A stretch of DNA of 64,000 nt from Macrotis lagotis (GCF_037893015.1 NC_133666.1:622672148-622736147), one strand, 5' to 3'; counted from the first letter of the stretch, positions 11,794 to 23,439 are shown. The notes: a model not told the origin generated them from the sequence alone. Program-made: numbers and translations.

Positions 11794-13895
11794 TAGAAGA
11801 GACAAAACTCTCACTCTTTGCAGATGACATGATGGTATACCTAGAGAATCCCCCCAAAATCTTAAAAAACTACTAGAAATAATTAGCAACTTTAGCAAAA
11901 TCTCAGGATATAAAATAAACCCTCATAAATTCTCAACATTTCTACATATGACCAGCAAGATACAGTAGAAAAACTTCAGACAATATAAAATACTTGGGAG
12001 TCTACCTGTCAAGGCAGAAACTCTATGAAAACACCTACAAAACACTTCTCACACAAATGAAATTAGATTTAAATAACTGGGCAAATAGCAACTGCTCATG
12101 GATAGGCCAAGCTAATATAATAAAAATGACAATTCTACAAAAACTAAACTACCTCTTTAGTGCCCTACCAATCAAAATTCCAAAAAATTACTTTTAATGA
12201 GTTAGAAAAATTGTAAGTAAATTCATATGGAGAAATAAAGTCAAGAATTTCCAGGAATTTAATGAAAAAAGTACAAAAGAAGGTGGCTTAGCCCTACCAG
12301 ATCTAAAATCATATTATAAAGCCATCAGTCATCAAAACTGTCTGGTATTACCTAAGAAATGTGGAATAAACTAGATGCAATAGCAGGAAATGATTATAGC
12401 TATCTGTTGTTTGATAAGCCCAAAGAGTTCAGCTATTGGGATAAAAACTCTCTCTTCAATAAAAACTGTTCAGAAAATTGGAAGTTAGTATGGAAGAACT
12501 TTGGATTAGACCAGCACCTCACAGCCTATACCCAGATAAGATGAAAATGGATACAGGATTTAGACATAAAAAACATTATAAGCAAACTAGGGGATCAAGG
12601 AATAGTATACCTGTCAGATCTATGGAAAGGGAAGCAGTTTATGACCAAGGAAGAGATGGAAAACATCATTAAAAACTAACTAGATAATTTTGATTATATT
12701 AAATTAAATTAAATTTGCACAAATTATATTAAATTAAATTTGCACAGACAAAACCACTGTAACCAAGATCAAAAGAAATGTAGTAAATTGGGAAACAATT
12801 TTTACAATTAATATTTCTGACAGAAGACTCATCTCTAAAATATACAGAGAACTGAGTCAACTTGAAAAAAACCAAGCCATTCCCCAATTGACAAAAGGTC
12901 AAAAAATATGTAAAGGCAATTTACAGATGAGAAAATCAAAGCAATCCATAGTCATATGAAAAATTGGTCTAAATCACTTATTAGAAAAATGAAAATTAAA
13001 GAATCTCTGAGGTACCACCTCACATCTCTCAGACTGACCAATGTGACCAGAAAGGACAATGATCAATGTTGGAAGGGATGTGGGAAATCTGAAACACTAA
13101 TACATCGTTGGTGGAGCTGTGAACTCATCCAAACTTTCTGGAGAGCAATTTAGATTTATGCCAAAAAAGCAACAAAAATGTGCATACCCTTTGATTCAGC
13201 AATACTACTACTACTGGGTCTATATGCTGAAGAGATTATGAAAAAGGGTAAAACATCACTTGTACAAAAATATTCATAGCAGCCCTGTTTGTGGTGGCAA
13301 AGAATTGAAAATTGATTGAATGTCCATCAATTGGAGAATGGCTGACTAAACTGTGGTATATATACTTTATGGAACACTATTGTTCTATTAGATACCAGGA
13401 GGGATGGGAATTCAGGGAAACCTGGAAGAATTTGGATGAACTGAGGCTAAGAGAGATGAGCAGAACCAGAAGAACACTGTACACCATAACAGCAACATGG
13501 GGATGGTGATCAACCTTAATGGACTTGCTCATTCCATCAGTGCTACAATCAGGCACAATTTTGGAATATCTGCAATGGAAAATACAATCTGTATCCAGAG
13601 AAAGAATTGTGGAACTTGAGCAAAGACCAAAGATGATTACCTTTAATTTAAAAAAAAACATTATCTTATTATATAATTTTGCTATTTCTTATACTTTATT
13701 TTTCTTCCTTAAGGATATGATTTCTCTCTCATCACATGCTACTTAGATTAATGTGTACCATGGAAACAATGTAAAGACTAACAGACTGCCTTCTGTGGGG
13801 GGTGGGGGGAGGGAAGTGAGATTAGGGAGAGAAATTGTAAAATTCAAAATAAATAAATAAAATTAAAAGTTAAAAAACCTACTGATTTACTATAA
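11794..13895 (+). mobile_element. 5'-truncated L1 (RT C-terminal half through poly-A)
   Basis: The element starts within the ORF2 reverse-transcriptase domain, just before a catalytic FADD box (…LSLFADDMMVYLENPPK…, about 11805-11860). It runs through the thumb, 'LNNWANSNCSWIGQANIIKM', and the C-terminal 'CWKGCGKSETLIHRWWSCEL' region at 13060-13120. The 3' UTR and an A-rich tail follow at 13850-13895. Stops and frameshifts interrupt the frame, so it is inactive. An 11-bp direct repeat AAAAATACAAC flanks it at 11783-11793 and 13896-13906, as expected for a target-site duplication. Confidence 0.85.
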
Positions 13896-14199
13896 AAAAA
13901 TACAACAGATCTGGAAAATAGATTCAGGAGAAATAATTTAAAACCTATTGGACCACCTGAAAGTCATTATCAAAAAATAAAAAGAGCCTAGACATCGTCT
14001 CTCTAGAAATTATCAAGATATTCTAGAACTGGAGGGTAACACAGAACTTGAAAGAATCCACCTATCATTTCCTGAACCAGGTCTCAAAGTGAAAACTCAC
14101 AGAAATATTATAGTCAAATTGCAGAACTCCCAGGACAAGATAAAAATTTTGCAAGCATATAGACAATATGGAAATAAAAATAATTCTTCTCTCCTCTCT

Positions 14200-14802
14200 T
14201 AGTCTCAATTTCTGACCTTGATAGGGTTGGAGAGGTAGTAATTGAATAAGGTTCATCTTTGACTCCTTTAAAGTAGATGAAAAGAATTCAAATCAATTAG
14301 TATTTTTAATAATTCACTGTATTCTTAGCTCCATTTTCTGAACTTAATAAAGAAGTTATTTTTAGGTAAGACCCTATACTTGTCTTCATGAAACTGATAA
14401 TTTAAGAGGGAGTGAATTGTGGATACAAAAGTGAGATAAGTCCAAAAAGAAATCCAGGAAATATGCTGTGAGTAGTCTGAGGAGGGGGAAATCATTTTAA
14501 CTAGTTTTTGGAAGGGGTCAAGAAAGACTCCTGAAATGAGTCTGGAAGGAAATATACACAGACAGAGAGAGAGAGAAAGGAATGGTATAGAAATATTGGG
14601 CACAAAACAAAGAAATAAACAGATAGGACAGAAAAGGAGTGAGAGCAACAACTAGTAAAATTTGGATGGAACATGACATGAATCAGTCAATCAATCAACA
14701 AGAAGCATTTGTTAAATATCCACTGTATGTCAGACCCTATCCTAGATACTGAGGATAAAAAGAAAAAAGGGAAGTAGTCCTTGCCCTTAAAGAGCTTACA
14801 TT
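14200..14802. other. Non-genic stretch with L2-like 3' sequence
   Basis: 14200-14690 shows no gene. Parts (aggaggggg…/ggggtcaagaaag) resemble 36640-36860 and look like an old L2-derived repeat. 14690-14802 carries the L2-type end 'agcatttgttaaatatccac' … 'ccttgcccttaaagagctta'. Confidence 0.5.
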
Positions 14803-14807
14803 CTTCT

Positions 14808-14887
<80 letters not shown>

Positions 14888-14936
14888 TCCTTCTTCCTTC
14901 CTCCTGCCTCCCTTCTTCCTTCCTTCCTTCCTTTCT

Positions 14937-14996
<60 letters not shown>

Positions 14997-14999
14997 TCA
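14803..14999. repeat. (CTTT)n microsatellite, interrupted
   Basis: About 195 bp of CTTT/TTTC units, with a central CCTT/TCCTCC interruption at about 14889-14940. The Lys/Glu- and Phe/Leu-rich open frames over it are repeat artefacts. Confidence 0.97.
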
Positions 15000-15004
15000 A
15001 TAGT

Positions 15005-15110
15005 TTTCAACAATGTAAAGAGTAACAGACTGCCTTCGGGGGGGGGTAGGAGGAGGGAAGTGAGGTTAGGGAAAAATTATCAATTCAAAATTAAATAAAA
15101 TTTTAAAATA
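15005..15110 (+). mobile_element. L1 3'-end fragment
   Basis: 'caatgtaaagagtaacagac' 'tgccttcggggggg' 'gaagtgaggttagggaaaaa' and an A-rich tail match the L1 3' termini at 10.94-11.04 and 13.77-13.89 kb. Confidence 0.72.
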
Positions 15111-15234
15111 GTTTTCAACATTCATTTTTGTAAATTTTTCGCCCTTCCAGTCATTCCTTCCCCTATCCTAAAATAGCAAGTAATATGACATAGATTCTAT
15201 ATGTACAATCATGTTGGACATATTTCCATATTGT

Positions 15235-15465
15235 TGTTGGATTGTCATCATTTGTCCTTTGATCTTGAAGAAGACCACGACATAAGGGAGGTGGATGCCT
15301 TGACAATCACAGGAACTGGATTTGAGTGATGGTCCTGAATATGAGGCAATCAGGGTTAAATGATTTGCCCAAGGTCACACAGGAAGAGTCAAATGTCAGA
15401 ATTTTCAATTCAGATTCTCCTGACCCCAGGTCTGGTGCTGTATCCACTTCACCATGCTTTGAAAG
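15235..15465 (-). mobile_element. SINE with ATC-type 3' extension (minus strand)
   Basis: 'tcatcatttgtcctttgatc' then 'cttgaagaagacc' at the left, and 'ttgcccaaggtcacacagg' with a terminal 'ctgtatccacttcacc' at the right. This is the same long SINE type as 31101-35010, read from the other strand, without a recognisable ATC tail. Confidence 0.65.
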
Positions 15466-15514
15466 TCATGTTTTGAAAGAAGAATCATAACAAAAGGAAA
15501 AAAAAACATAAAAA

Positions 15515-15705
15515 AGACTTCTTTAAATTGAATAAATAATTATTAACCTATAAAAATATAAGGTTTCTTTAACTAAGGTTAACCTCATAACAGTATCTTA
15601 ATATCTATTACAATTTTGCTTTACATGCTCATTTACCTTTTCTATTTTCAAAAAGAAAATGATTCTCCAAGAATTTACTCTTTTATATATATCATACTTT
15701 TGATC
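15515..15705. repeat. Direct duplication, copy 1
   Basis: An AT-rich segment (gacttctttaaa … taactaaggttaac … cagtatcttaatatc … ttcaaaaagaaaatg … attctccaagaattta) is repeated with about 80% similarity by eye at 16372-16695. Confidence 0.65.
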
Positions 15706-15739
15706 TGCATTCAGTCTCCATAGTATTTTTCAACACAAG

Positions 15740-16030
15740 ACTTTTAGCTTGAAGGAGCTTATATTCTATTTGGGGAAATAACTCATGACTTCATAAACCT
15801 AAGAATTGCAAGATAATTCTACAAAGATGGTCATAACATCTGGAAGACATGATCTGGAAAAATGAACCTTGAGCTGAGATTTGAAAAAACTTGGAAATCT
15901 AAAAGGTAGAATCCAGAACAGAGAGCATTATAGGCAAAGGTGACAGTCCATGCAAAGACAACCCACAGATCTGTACCAAGTTTAATATATAGTTTAAAAA
16001 TTTCAGAGATCCAAGAGTGAATCATAACTC
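15740..16030. repeat. Possible L2-derived old repeat
   Basis: Words such as 'ttgaaggagcttatattcta', 'gagctgagatttgaaaaa' and 'ggcaaaggtgacagtcca' match the 3' region of L2-like elements, also seen at 36.9-37.5 kb. Strongly diverged. Confidence 0.4.
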
Positions 16031-16371
16031 TTGATATTCCCTCATTCCTTCAAAGTATTTAATCATTAATTCTAGGCTTCAGTACTGTTATAATAGGTCC
16101 GAATGGCTTATATTTTCACAACTGATAACCAAATGATTGTATGTACAATCTCTGCAGTTACAAAAGAATATCACATAACTGGTAAAGATGTCTCCACATC
16201 TTACTCGCCAATGTTACCCTATTTGGGGGTTACACAATTTTTTTTAATTGCCCAATCATACTTAACCTCCAACTAGCAGAAAGCATCCCCAAGGTCAGGA
16301 CATGCCTTCCAGTTTCCTGTTCATTAATCCTCTGAATCTACAGTTACCATGAGGGAAGAAATCCATAATCT

Positions 16372-16695
16372 TGACTTCTTTAAAATCACAATATAATTAT
16401 TAATCTATATTAAATATAAGACTTCTTTAACTAAAGTTAACATTATAACAATATCTTGATATCTTTTAATAATTTAAAAACATTTTATTTATTTAAGGCA
16501 ATGAAGTTAAGTGACTTGCCCAAGGCCACACAGCTAGGCAATTATTAAATGTTTGAGGCCAAATTTGAACTCAGGTTTTCCTGACTCCAGGAAAGGTGCT
16601 CAACAATTTTATTTTACATGCTTGTTTACCTCTAATACTTATATTTTCAAAAAGAAACTGAGATTCTCCAAGAATTTAATCTTAGACTCATCATA
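16372..16695. repeat. Direct duplication, copy 2, split by a SINE
   Basis: Counterpart of 15515-15705: 'gacttctttaaaatc', 'ctttaactaaagttaaca', 'caatatcttgatatctttt', then after a SINE 'ttttacatgcttgtttacct', 'ttcaaaaagaaactgagatt' and 'ctccaagaatttaatc'. Confidence 0.65.
16475..16605 (-). mobile_element. SINE inserted in duplication copy 2
   Basis: Reads 'gacttgcccaaggccacac', 'agctaggcaattattaaatg', 'ttgaactcaggttttcctga' and 'ctccaggaaaggtgctc', the complement of the WSINE1-type consensus lacking part of its head. Confidence 0.75.
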
Positions 16696-16699
16696 CTTT

Positions 16700-17418
16700 A
16701 AAAACCCCAATGTAATTCTTATTTATGCCATGGTTCACGGAACAAAGCTTTACAATGTGATGACAAAGGACTAATCAGGACAAACTAACAGGCCAAGCAC
16801 TTCACAGTCACAGAGATGAAGCAATAAATTGGCCAGGCCAATTAACAAAAATTTCAAATAGATACATTTTTAAAACAAAGTTTTTCCAAACTTTCTTACT
16901 TCACAAATAAAAAGACCTTGTGAAATTGTTGTCAATATATTATCAATATTTGTTTAACATTTAAAACAAATTAACTCACAGATGAGAATTTAATAAACTC
17001 ACTACATAAATACCTTTTATAAAGCTTTTTCTCTCCTAAAGGTTTTTCTCTTAACCAAATCAGTAAATATTCCTGAAAACATAATTATTATCTTTTTTTC
17101 TTCTTTCTAGGTAATATATATAGCTTCCCAAATTTACTTCACATGCAATAAATCCTAATTAACACAAAACTGCATGGCTGGTGACTCAGTGAGGGAGGGG
17201 CTGAGCTCCTAGAGGGAGACAGAGAAAAGCTACAGATCTTACTTTCTCCCACCATCCTCCAAAATTCCTCCAGATTACTTCCTAGCCCCCCCCAGTTTAA
17301 AACAAAAACAGGATCCCCAGATCTTGAAAAACCCCAAAGCAAGGACTAGCCCAGACATTTTGGAACACAGCTAATTACGGACACAACAGCACACATACAA
17401 GTCTAAGATACTGGAGGG
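16700..17418. other. No gene seen; unique AT-rich DNA
   Basis: Both strands show only short frames. No repeat was recognised with confidence. 17160-17330 is somewhat GC-richer but has no coding signal I can support. Confidence 0.5.

Positions 17419-17419
<1 letters not shown>

Positions 17420-17463
<44 letters not shown>
17420..17463. repeat. (CA)n microsatellite
   Basis: About 22 uninterrupted CA units. A second short CA run lies at 17667-17677. Confidence 0.97.
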
Positions 17464-17465
<2 letters not shown>

Positions 17466-17469
17466 CATA

Positions 17470-18420
17470 TACGGATCCCATCCATCTTCCTTCTGGCACT
17501 TCTGGCGCAGTCCTGAGGCTCACTGCTCTCCCAGGTCTGCTAGCAACTTCTTCCCATGGTGGGAGGAATTTGGGGAAAATTCCTGGAGGAGAACGCCTAT
17601 TCCACTTCCCCATTTCAGGTACCCTATTTCCCATCCTCTGACCTCTCATTTGGGATAGTCCCCCCCCACACACACACTCCCTGGGGTCCTATCCAGCATG
17701 AAGACTTCTAAGCCAGTCTTTTAGGGTAAGGTTTTTTGATTTTTTTTTTTTTGCCACCTCACCACCTTGAGGGATCGTCCCTTACCTCTGACAATTTCTC
17801 TGGGAAAGGAAGCCAAGAATTTCCTTGAAATCAAGCAGATCTGACCATTCTTATCTCGTGTTCTTCCAGGAAAATCTCAAAAGATTTTGTATCATGATTT
17901 CAGACAAAGGCCCCAAAACTGTTGTCAATGGCTCGTAATTATAAATACTTAGTCTAGAGTTATTAAAATAGTTTTTTTTATTAACTTTTTTTTCACAGAA
18001 AAACCATTTCTCTTCACAAGAAAGGCAATGAATTATGACAATGTCTAGATTTATATGCAGTTTGAAAGGCTTATTGCTCCCCTTCATGCCAATCACTGTT
18101 CAGGTTTACAATGCAAATAAATACATTCTTCCCTATATGTTTTCCCTGCCCTGGTCATTATACTAAAGAGCATAGAGGAGTGGATTATAATATGTTGCTT
18201 GTAAAGGACTCTGGGTCACCTTGGAACCAAGATGGGGAAGGCCCTATCTAATCTCAAGTCTGATTAGGTTGGGGTCAATTCTTTTGTTTTATACTCCTGT
18301 AGCTGCCTGGAGGCACAACCAGAGGCAGACTTCAGTCTTTGTAATGCATGTATATTTAAACTAACACTCTCCTCTTATATTCTGGGTAAGTCAAACACCC
18401 TACATGCCTCACATGGGCCC
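17470..18420. other. No gene seen; mostly unique DNA
   Basis: No recognisable exon or repeat consensus on either strand. It contains homopolymer T tracts (about 17733-17751) and moderately GC-rich sequence at 17480-17700. Confidence 0.45.
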
Positions 18421-18424
18421 CAGC

Positions 18425-18570
18425 CCTTTTCCCCCCAGGAGAACTGGGAAGGAATATTGTCTTTACCCTTAATATCAGCTCATAGGTCCTTTCTGGTTTA
18501 TAGGGTTTCTTGACAATTGGCTATCGGTTTGCAAGACTGGATATATACACACATAAAATTTCAGGTGAGT
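18425..18570 (+). pseudogene. Paralogous remnant of the 47.7-kb membrane-exon region
   Basis: The 80 bp before a 'tttatag' acceptor-like site at about 18505 align by eye with the 80 bp before the exon at 47788. Shared landmarks are 'cccaggagaactgg/ccaggaaacctgg' and 'aatatcagctcatag' followed by 'tcctttct'. The exon-like sequence afterwards aligns loosely with one single-base gap (GFLDNWL… against GFVFDET…) and soon hits a stop. A good donor 'aaatttcag|gtgagt' lies near 18564. I infer the ruined second-hydrophobic-segment exon of a sister gene. The call is tentative. Confidence 0.45.
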
Positions 18571-18747
18571 TCTGCATTTGACTTAATTACAGGTGGGATA
18601 TCCCAGGAGGTAGCTTATAAGAGACCTTGTTGAGCCTGGGGGATAGTTCAGGTAGGGGTGGAGATGGGGCTGGTGTAAAAGCAAAAAAGAATGCAAGGGA
18701 AGGGAAGAATCACCCTAAAGAAATCAGAGGGAAGCTTAGAAATAAGG

Positions 18748-19131
18748 TGTTGAGAGCTGCTCTAGGGAGTTTGGGTTAAAAAGTCAGTTACTGACTAAAA
18801 GGCCCAAGCTTTAGTGACCCTGGGGCTGAAAGCTTTCCACAGAATCCTGCTGTGATAACACAACTGGGTCATTCTAACCTCACTTGGTGATAGGCCTGTA
18901 TCAGAACTTCTTTACCTGGGTTACATCCTGCTAGGTTATTTCCTGCATTAGTTTTAGAAACATCATTGTTTTCTCCTGTATGCTAATTTTGTGGTTTTTT
19001 GCTATAACTATTTGATACAGTCAATAAACGGCTCTGCTAGTTGTCCTGTTAGTACCCTCATCTGTGTGTATGCATTTCATTTCTCTCTTGAGTCAAACTA
19101 ATCCTCCTGCTGGTAGGGGTTCTTATTAACA
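18748..19131 (+). repeat. Candidate solo LTR inserted in the paralogous remnant
   Basis: The block starts TGTTGAGAGC and ends CTTATTAACA (imperfect inverted termini). It carries a 'tcaataaacg' poly-A signal at about 19020, and the flanks align with contiguous sequence at 48.05-48.13 kb, which lacks it. The expected site duplication is ambiguous ('aagg' before; 'aagg' after only if the last A is shared). Confidence 0.5.
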
Positions 19132-19260
19132 AGGAATAGTCTGAGGAAGACAGTAAACCTATCTCAGACTGGGCTAGGGTGAGACCAGTGTAAGGTGGGG
19201 TTTAAAGAGAGGTAAAGTTCCCTCTTCTCCCCATTTCCTACCCCCCTCTCACCTTTTTTT
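19132..19260 (+). repeat. Continuation of the segment paralogous to 48.12-48.24 kb
   Basis: 'agtctgaggaagacagtaaa' … 'ctcagactgggctaggg' … 'ccagtgtaagg' … 'cttctccccatttcc' parallels 'agactgaggcagccaataga' … 'ctcattctgggctggga' … 'cagtataagg' … 'cttcccattctcc' at 48132-48220. I read this as non-coding sequence downstream of the exon. Confidence 0.55.
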
Positions 19261-21345
19261 TCCTTTTATGTTGATCCTCAGACTACAGTACCTTATCTCA
19301 CAGTGATAGCTCTGATTTTATCCATCTCTGGATGCACCTGCTTACCCATGTTAAATCTTTTACTATTTTAGTTCTGACTTTCCTCTATAACTGTGATAAG
19401 ACCAGCAGTTCCCTGAAGTAGTTTCCCAAACTTCCCAACCTAGCTTCCTTTCCTCTATAAATCTTGAATGACCCAGCTTCCCTGATTCAGCTTCCTGGTC
19501 TTAGGGCACAAAAGGCCTCAATCAATGTATGGTTGGCACCTCTCAGACTTGGTGGGTGTCTGAAACCATATGAGTCACCATATCCTGACAACTGACTTCT
19601 CAAATGCATTACCAGAGGAGACAAAGGGGACTGAATCCAGAGGATCCAAACGCCACTGTGTCCTTATTGCATATCTTAGTTATATATTAAATGAGTAGTG
19701 TTAAATATTCGGTGACTTACAAATACTTCATTTTGTCCCAATATTGAACTTGAAGCCAAGAGAGTAAGTAGGCTGGAGTTAGAATTGTGCTTCTTAAGTG
19801 TAAGACTAATAAGCAATGATAAAAGATCTAAGAGGAGCATGATGTAGTGGCCTGGGGGCCAGTCTTGGACTCAGAAAGTCCTCTCTGACACACACCAGCT
19901 ATGTAACCCTAGACAAATCATTTAACTTTGCATTGCCCCAAGTCACTAAGTTCATTGAATTAGCAAAGGGAGTTTCCATACCAGTTCATTCTCTAAATAG
20001 ATGAAATCTTAATCAAGGCCAAAGAAGATTCTTCAGTTGACACATGAATAATCTATCTTATTCTTTACTATAAATTTGAAAGGTACCATGTTATAATGGA
20101 AAGAAGGTTATATTTTGGAGCAGGAATCTATTTAAGTAAGGTCCAGTGTCCTGAGAAGCGGAGGGATACAAAAAAAGGAACTCACAGTCTAATAAACAGA
20201 CATAACAATGGAGAAGTACAGTCACTGTACTTAAACCCTGGAAGGAGTGTGTGTGGGTTGGTGAATGGAATAGGAGTAGTCTGAGTTACCTAATACTGAC
20301 ACCTAATGAAGTGTGAAGCAGGTTTCAGAAGGTGGAATGGGAATTGGAGAGCTATGGGATCTGTTGTAGGGGATCTCCAGTTTTGGAAATAAATATGAAG
20401 GTTCCTGACTTGCCTGGGGGAAAGTTGCAGATCATTGGGAGTGAACAAAGAAGACTTAAGTGAAATGATGGAGAAGAGATTTGTTTACATCTTGGCTACT
20501 AGTCCAGAGAGCAACTAAGAGAAATCCTTTTACTGTGTGAGAATACTTAAAAGAGACACTGCACACAGGTGAACATTCAGAGATATTCAACATTGTTCCT
20601 CAGCTTAGCTCAGTACAAGTTAGGAGGTAAGTGTGGCTTTTTTCCTTAGTCTCATTCTACCTCCTGCTTCACTACTACCACTTTTTACCATTCTCAGCTC
20701 ACATTGGCTCCTTCTCTTTCTGGGTTCCAAAACCTGGGGAAAGGGGCAGGAAATCCCTTCCAGTTGGCATGCCAAGGATCAGTTAGAAATCCTGATCTGT
20801 ATGGTCTCTGGGCCTGAACAGCTCTTCCAGACAATCAGGTTCTCATAGGTTGGATGAGGACTAAGGAGGCAGAGGTTGAACAGTTCATTAAAAGCTGGCA
20901 TAATGAGTGGGGTGGCTGAGTGAGGAGTGAATGAAATGGGGGTGGAGCATATGGGGGGTATAGATGGGACAGACTAGAGGAAATACCATGAACATTATAA
21001 AATTCAGGGCATAAAGTAGTCAAAAAAGGATGGTGTGGGATAGAGCAAGCAAAATAGAGTGGATGGAGTGGAATCAGGCTGCATTGATCAGTATTGTGCC
21101 CAGAGGATAGGAAAGGATTAGGTCATTTTTTGTAAGCTGTCTGACTCAGACAACTTCTAGAGTAACATCACTGATTCTGGGTGCTATTTGCCAGGAAGGC
21201 CATAGCTAAGCTAAAAAAACATGCAGAGGAAGATTGGATTGGTGAATATTCTTGAAATTCAGGAATTGGCAATATTCAGTCTTCCCATCCCCAGGCCAGC
21301 AAAGAACCTTGCAAATACTACCACATGGGAGTTATATAGAAGAGG
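19261..21345. other. No gene seen; unique DNA with possible MIR debris
   Basis: 19830-19990 has MIR-like wording ('gatgtagtggcctggggg', 'agctatgtaaccctagac', 'aaatcatttaacttt'). The remainder shows no repeat or exon I can support. 20080-20560 is T/A-poor and purine-rich but not coding. Confidence 0.4.
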
Positions 21346-21480
21346 GGGTAACAAATAGAATGGAAGCTCCTTGAGGGAAGGAACTGTCTTTCTATTTGTA
21401 TTTGTAATGCCAGTACTTAGCTGTGTCTGATTAAAAAAAATAAACAATAAATAAATGCTTATTATATGTGAATGAAAATA
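21346..21480 (+). repeat. L2-type 3' end fragment
   Basis: 'agaatggaagctccttgagg' 'gaaggaactgtctttct' … 'aataaatgcttattata' is the familiar L2/MIR3 terminal sequence in mammals. Confidence 0.6.
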
Positions 21481-21484
21481 CAAA

Positions 21485-22620
21485 TTAGTTTAAAGCAAAA
21501 TTGTCATTTTTATTATATTGGCCCTGAATACCCATAAATAATTAAAACTGATTTTATTTGTATAAAAAGTATTTGATAATTTGGTTTATGTAATTCCTTT
21601 TATTCTATCTAGATTTATTTTCCTGGAGTATCTGTTACTATCTTTTTTGTAGGGTTATATTTTTTGATATATAGAAATAATGATAATTTATGTGGATTTA
21701 CTTGATATCTTGCGACTTTGCTAAAATTATTCATGGCTTCAAATAACATTTTAGTTAAGACATATTTTGTTTGACATATATATAGTATAATTTTGTCTGA
21801 AAAAAAGACACTTTTAGGGGTGGCTAGGTGGTGCAGTGGATAAAGCACCGGCCTTGGAGTCAGGAGTACCTGGGTTCAAATCTGGTCTCAGACACTTAAT
21901 AATTACTTAGCTGTGTGGCCTTGGGCAAGCCACTTAACCCCATTTGCCATGCAAAAACCAAAAAAAAAAAAAGAAAAGATACTTTTTTTTATTACCTCAT
22001 TCCCTATTCTAATTCCTGCTATTTCTTTTTCTTCTCTTATTGCTATTGCTATACTGACAATATTGAACAATATTGATGATAGTGGGCATTCTTATTTCAT
22101 ACCAAATCTTTATGGAAACATTTCTAACTTATCCCCATTACTGATAATACTTGCTGGCAGTTTTAAATAAATACTTTTATCAATTTAATAAAAATCCTTT
22201 TATGCATATACTTTCACATGTTTTTAATAAAATTGAGGGTTGAATTTTATTAAAAGCTTTTTTCTGTATCTATTGATATAATCATGATTTTAATAAAAAA
22301 AACTTTAACTGTTGATGTAATCTATTATATTAATAGTTTTCCTCATGATAATGCATCCCAGAATTCCTGGTATAAATTGCAGTTGAACATAATTTATAAT
22401 ATAATGTTGGAATCTTTTAGTTAGTATTTTATTTAGGATTTTTGTATCCATATTTACTAATGCAATTGACCTAAAATTTTCTTTCTCTGTTTTTATTCTC
22501 CCTAGGTAAGGAATCAGTATCATATTTGTTTCATAAAAGGAATTTAGTAGGATCCATTCTTTGTCTATGATTTCCAAAAGAATTATTTATTTTTTTTAAT
22601 TTAAGATTATTTTTTAAAGT
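21485..22620 (-). mobile_element. L1 ORF2 reverse-transcriptase fragment
   Basis: The minus strand from about 22577 back to 22305 reads as the fingers/palm entry of L1 RT (…NSFYETNMILIPYLGRI…KENFRSIALVNMDTKILNKIL…). This matches the usual 'IPKP…KENYRPISLMNID.KILNKIL' layout. Farther left the frame decays. A WSINE1-type SINE splits it at 21815-21973. Confidence 0.8.
21815..21973 (+). mobile_element. WSINE1-type SINE
   Basis: 'ggggtggctaggtggtgcag', 'tggagtcaggagtacctggg', 'cttagctgtgtggccttggg', 'ccatgcaaaaaccaaaa'. It is little diverged, inserted in the L1 RT fragment. Confidence 0.9.
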
Positions 22621-23185
22621 ATTATACTTGATTAGAAAAAATAATAAAATTCACATAGAAGATCAAAAGTCAAGAATATCAAAGGAACTAGTGAAAAAAT
22701 ATAAAGAAAGAAACTTTAGATTACCAAATCTTAAACATAAGGCAGTAGTTATCAAGACTAGCTAATACAGAATAGGATATAGAAAGGTAGTTCAATGGAA
22801 CAAAATAGACATACAAGTTACAGCAGCAAATAAATATAATAACCTTGTATTTGACAAGTGTTAAGACAAGATTTAGGGATAAGAATTCATTATTTGCTAA
22901 AAATTGTTGAGAAATCTGGAATGGCAGAAATCGGGCATAGATGAATATCTTAAATTATTTATCAAGATAAGGTCAAAATGGATATATGATATAAATAAAG
23001 AGATATTATAAGAAAATTAGAAGCACATGGAACATATTACCTATCAGGCTTATGGATGGGTGAGCAATTTATGAATATAGAAGATATAAGCAGACAAGTA
23101 AGGTATAAAATGGATAATTATGATTATATTAAATTTAAAAAATGAACAAATAAAACAAATGTAGCCAAGCTCAGAAAGAAACTAC
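22621..23185 (+). mobile_element. L1 ORF2 fragment, opposite orientation to the previous
   Basis: Reads as the post-RT part of ORF2 in broken frames: …KIHIEDQKSRISKELVKKY…RLPNLKHKAVVIK…, then …VVQWNKIDIQVTAANKYNNLVFDK. The neighbouring L1 piece is on the minus strand, so this looks like an inverted L1 arrangement or two insertions. Confidence 0.65.
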
Positions 23186-23366
23186 AGCATTGACAGGAGA
23201 TGGAGGAGGGCAGGGAAGAAGCCGGGGGTGGGGTTTAGATAGTTTCTCTTTCCATCCTCCTTCACTTTATATTATCTGAGTATGTGTCCTATTTTGTACT
23301 AGCCACTTACACACTAGACTCTCCAGGAGCTCTACAGTCATGTATTTTTTGTTTTGCTTTGTTTTC

Positions 23367-23375
23367 TGTGTGTGT

Positions 23376-23406
<31 letters not shown>
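23367..23406. repeat. (TG)n microsatellite
   Basis: About 20 TG units with one TA interruption. Confidence 0.96.
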
Positions 23407-23439
23407 CTCTCTATAGTTTATTTGTTTTCATATTATTAC

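Larger units (their letters stand above)
11311..14190 (+). mobile_element. Old HAL1 ORF1 fragment split by an L1 insertion
   Basis: ORF1 coiled-coil and RRM coding debris lies at 11311-11793 and resumes at 13896-14190. The two halves are separated by a 5'-truncated L1. A SINE (11482-11590) also interrupts the first half. The 'gaaatatctcatt' / 'ctggaaaatagattcagg' continuity across the L1 shows this was one element. Confidence 0.7.

Noticed and set aside
14687..15098. Lys/Glu-rich and Phe/Leu/Ser-rich frames of about 100 codons on both strands
   Set aside because: They are translations of the (CTTT)n microsatellite in different frames.
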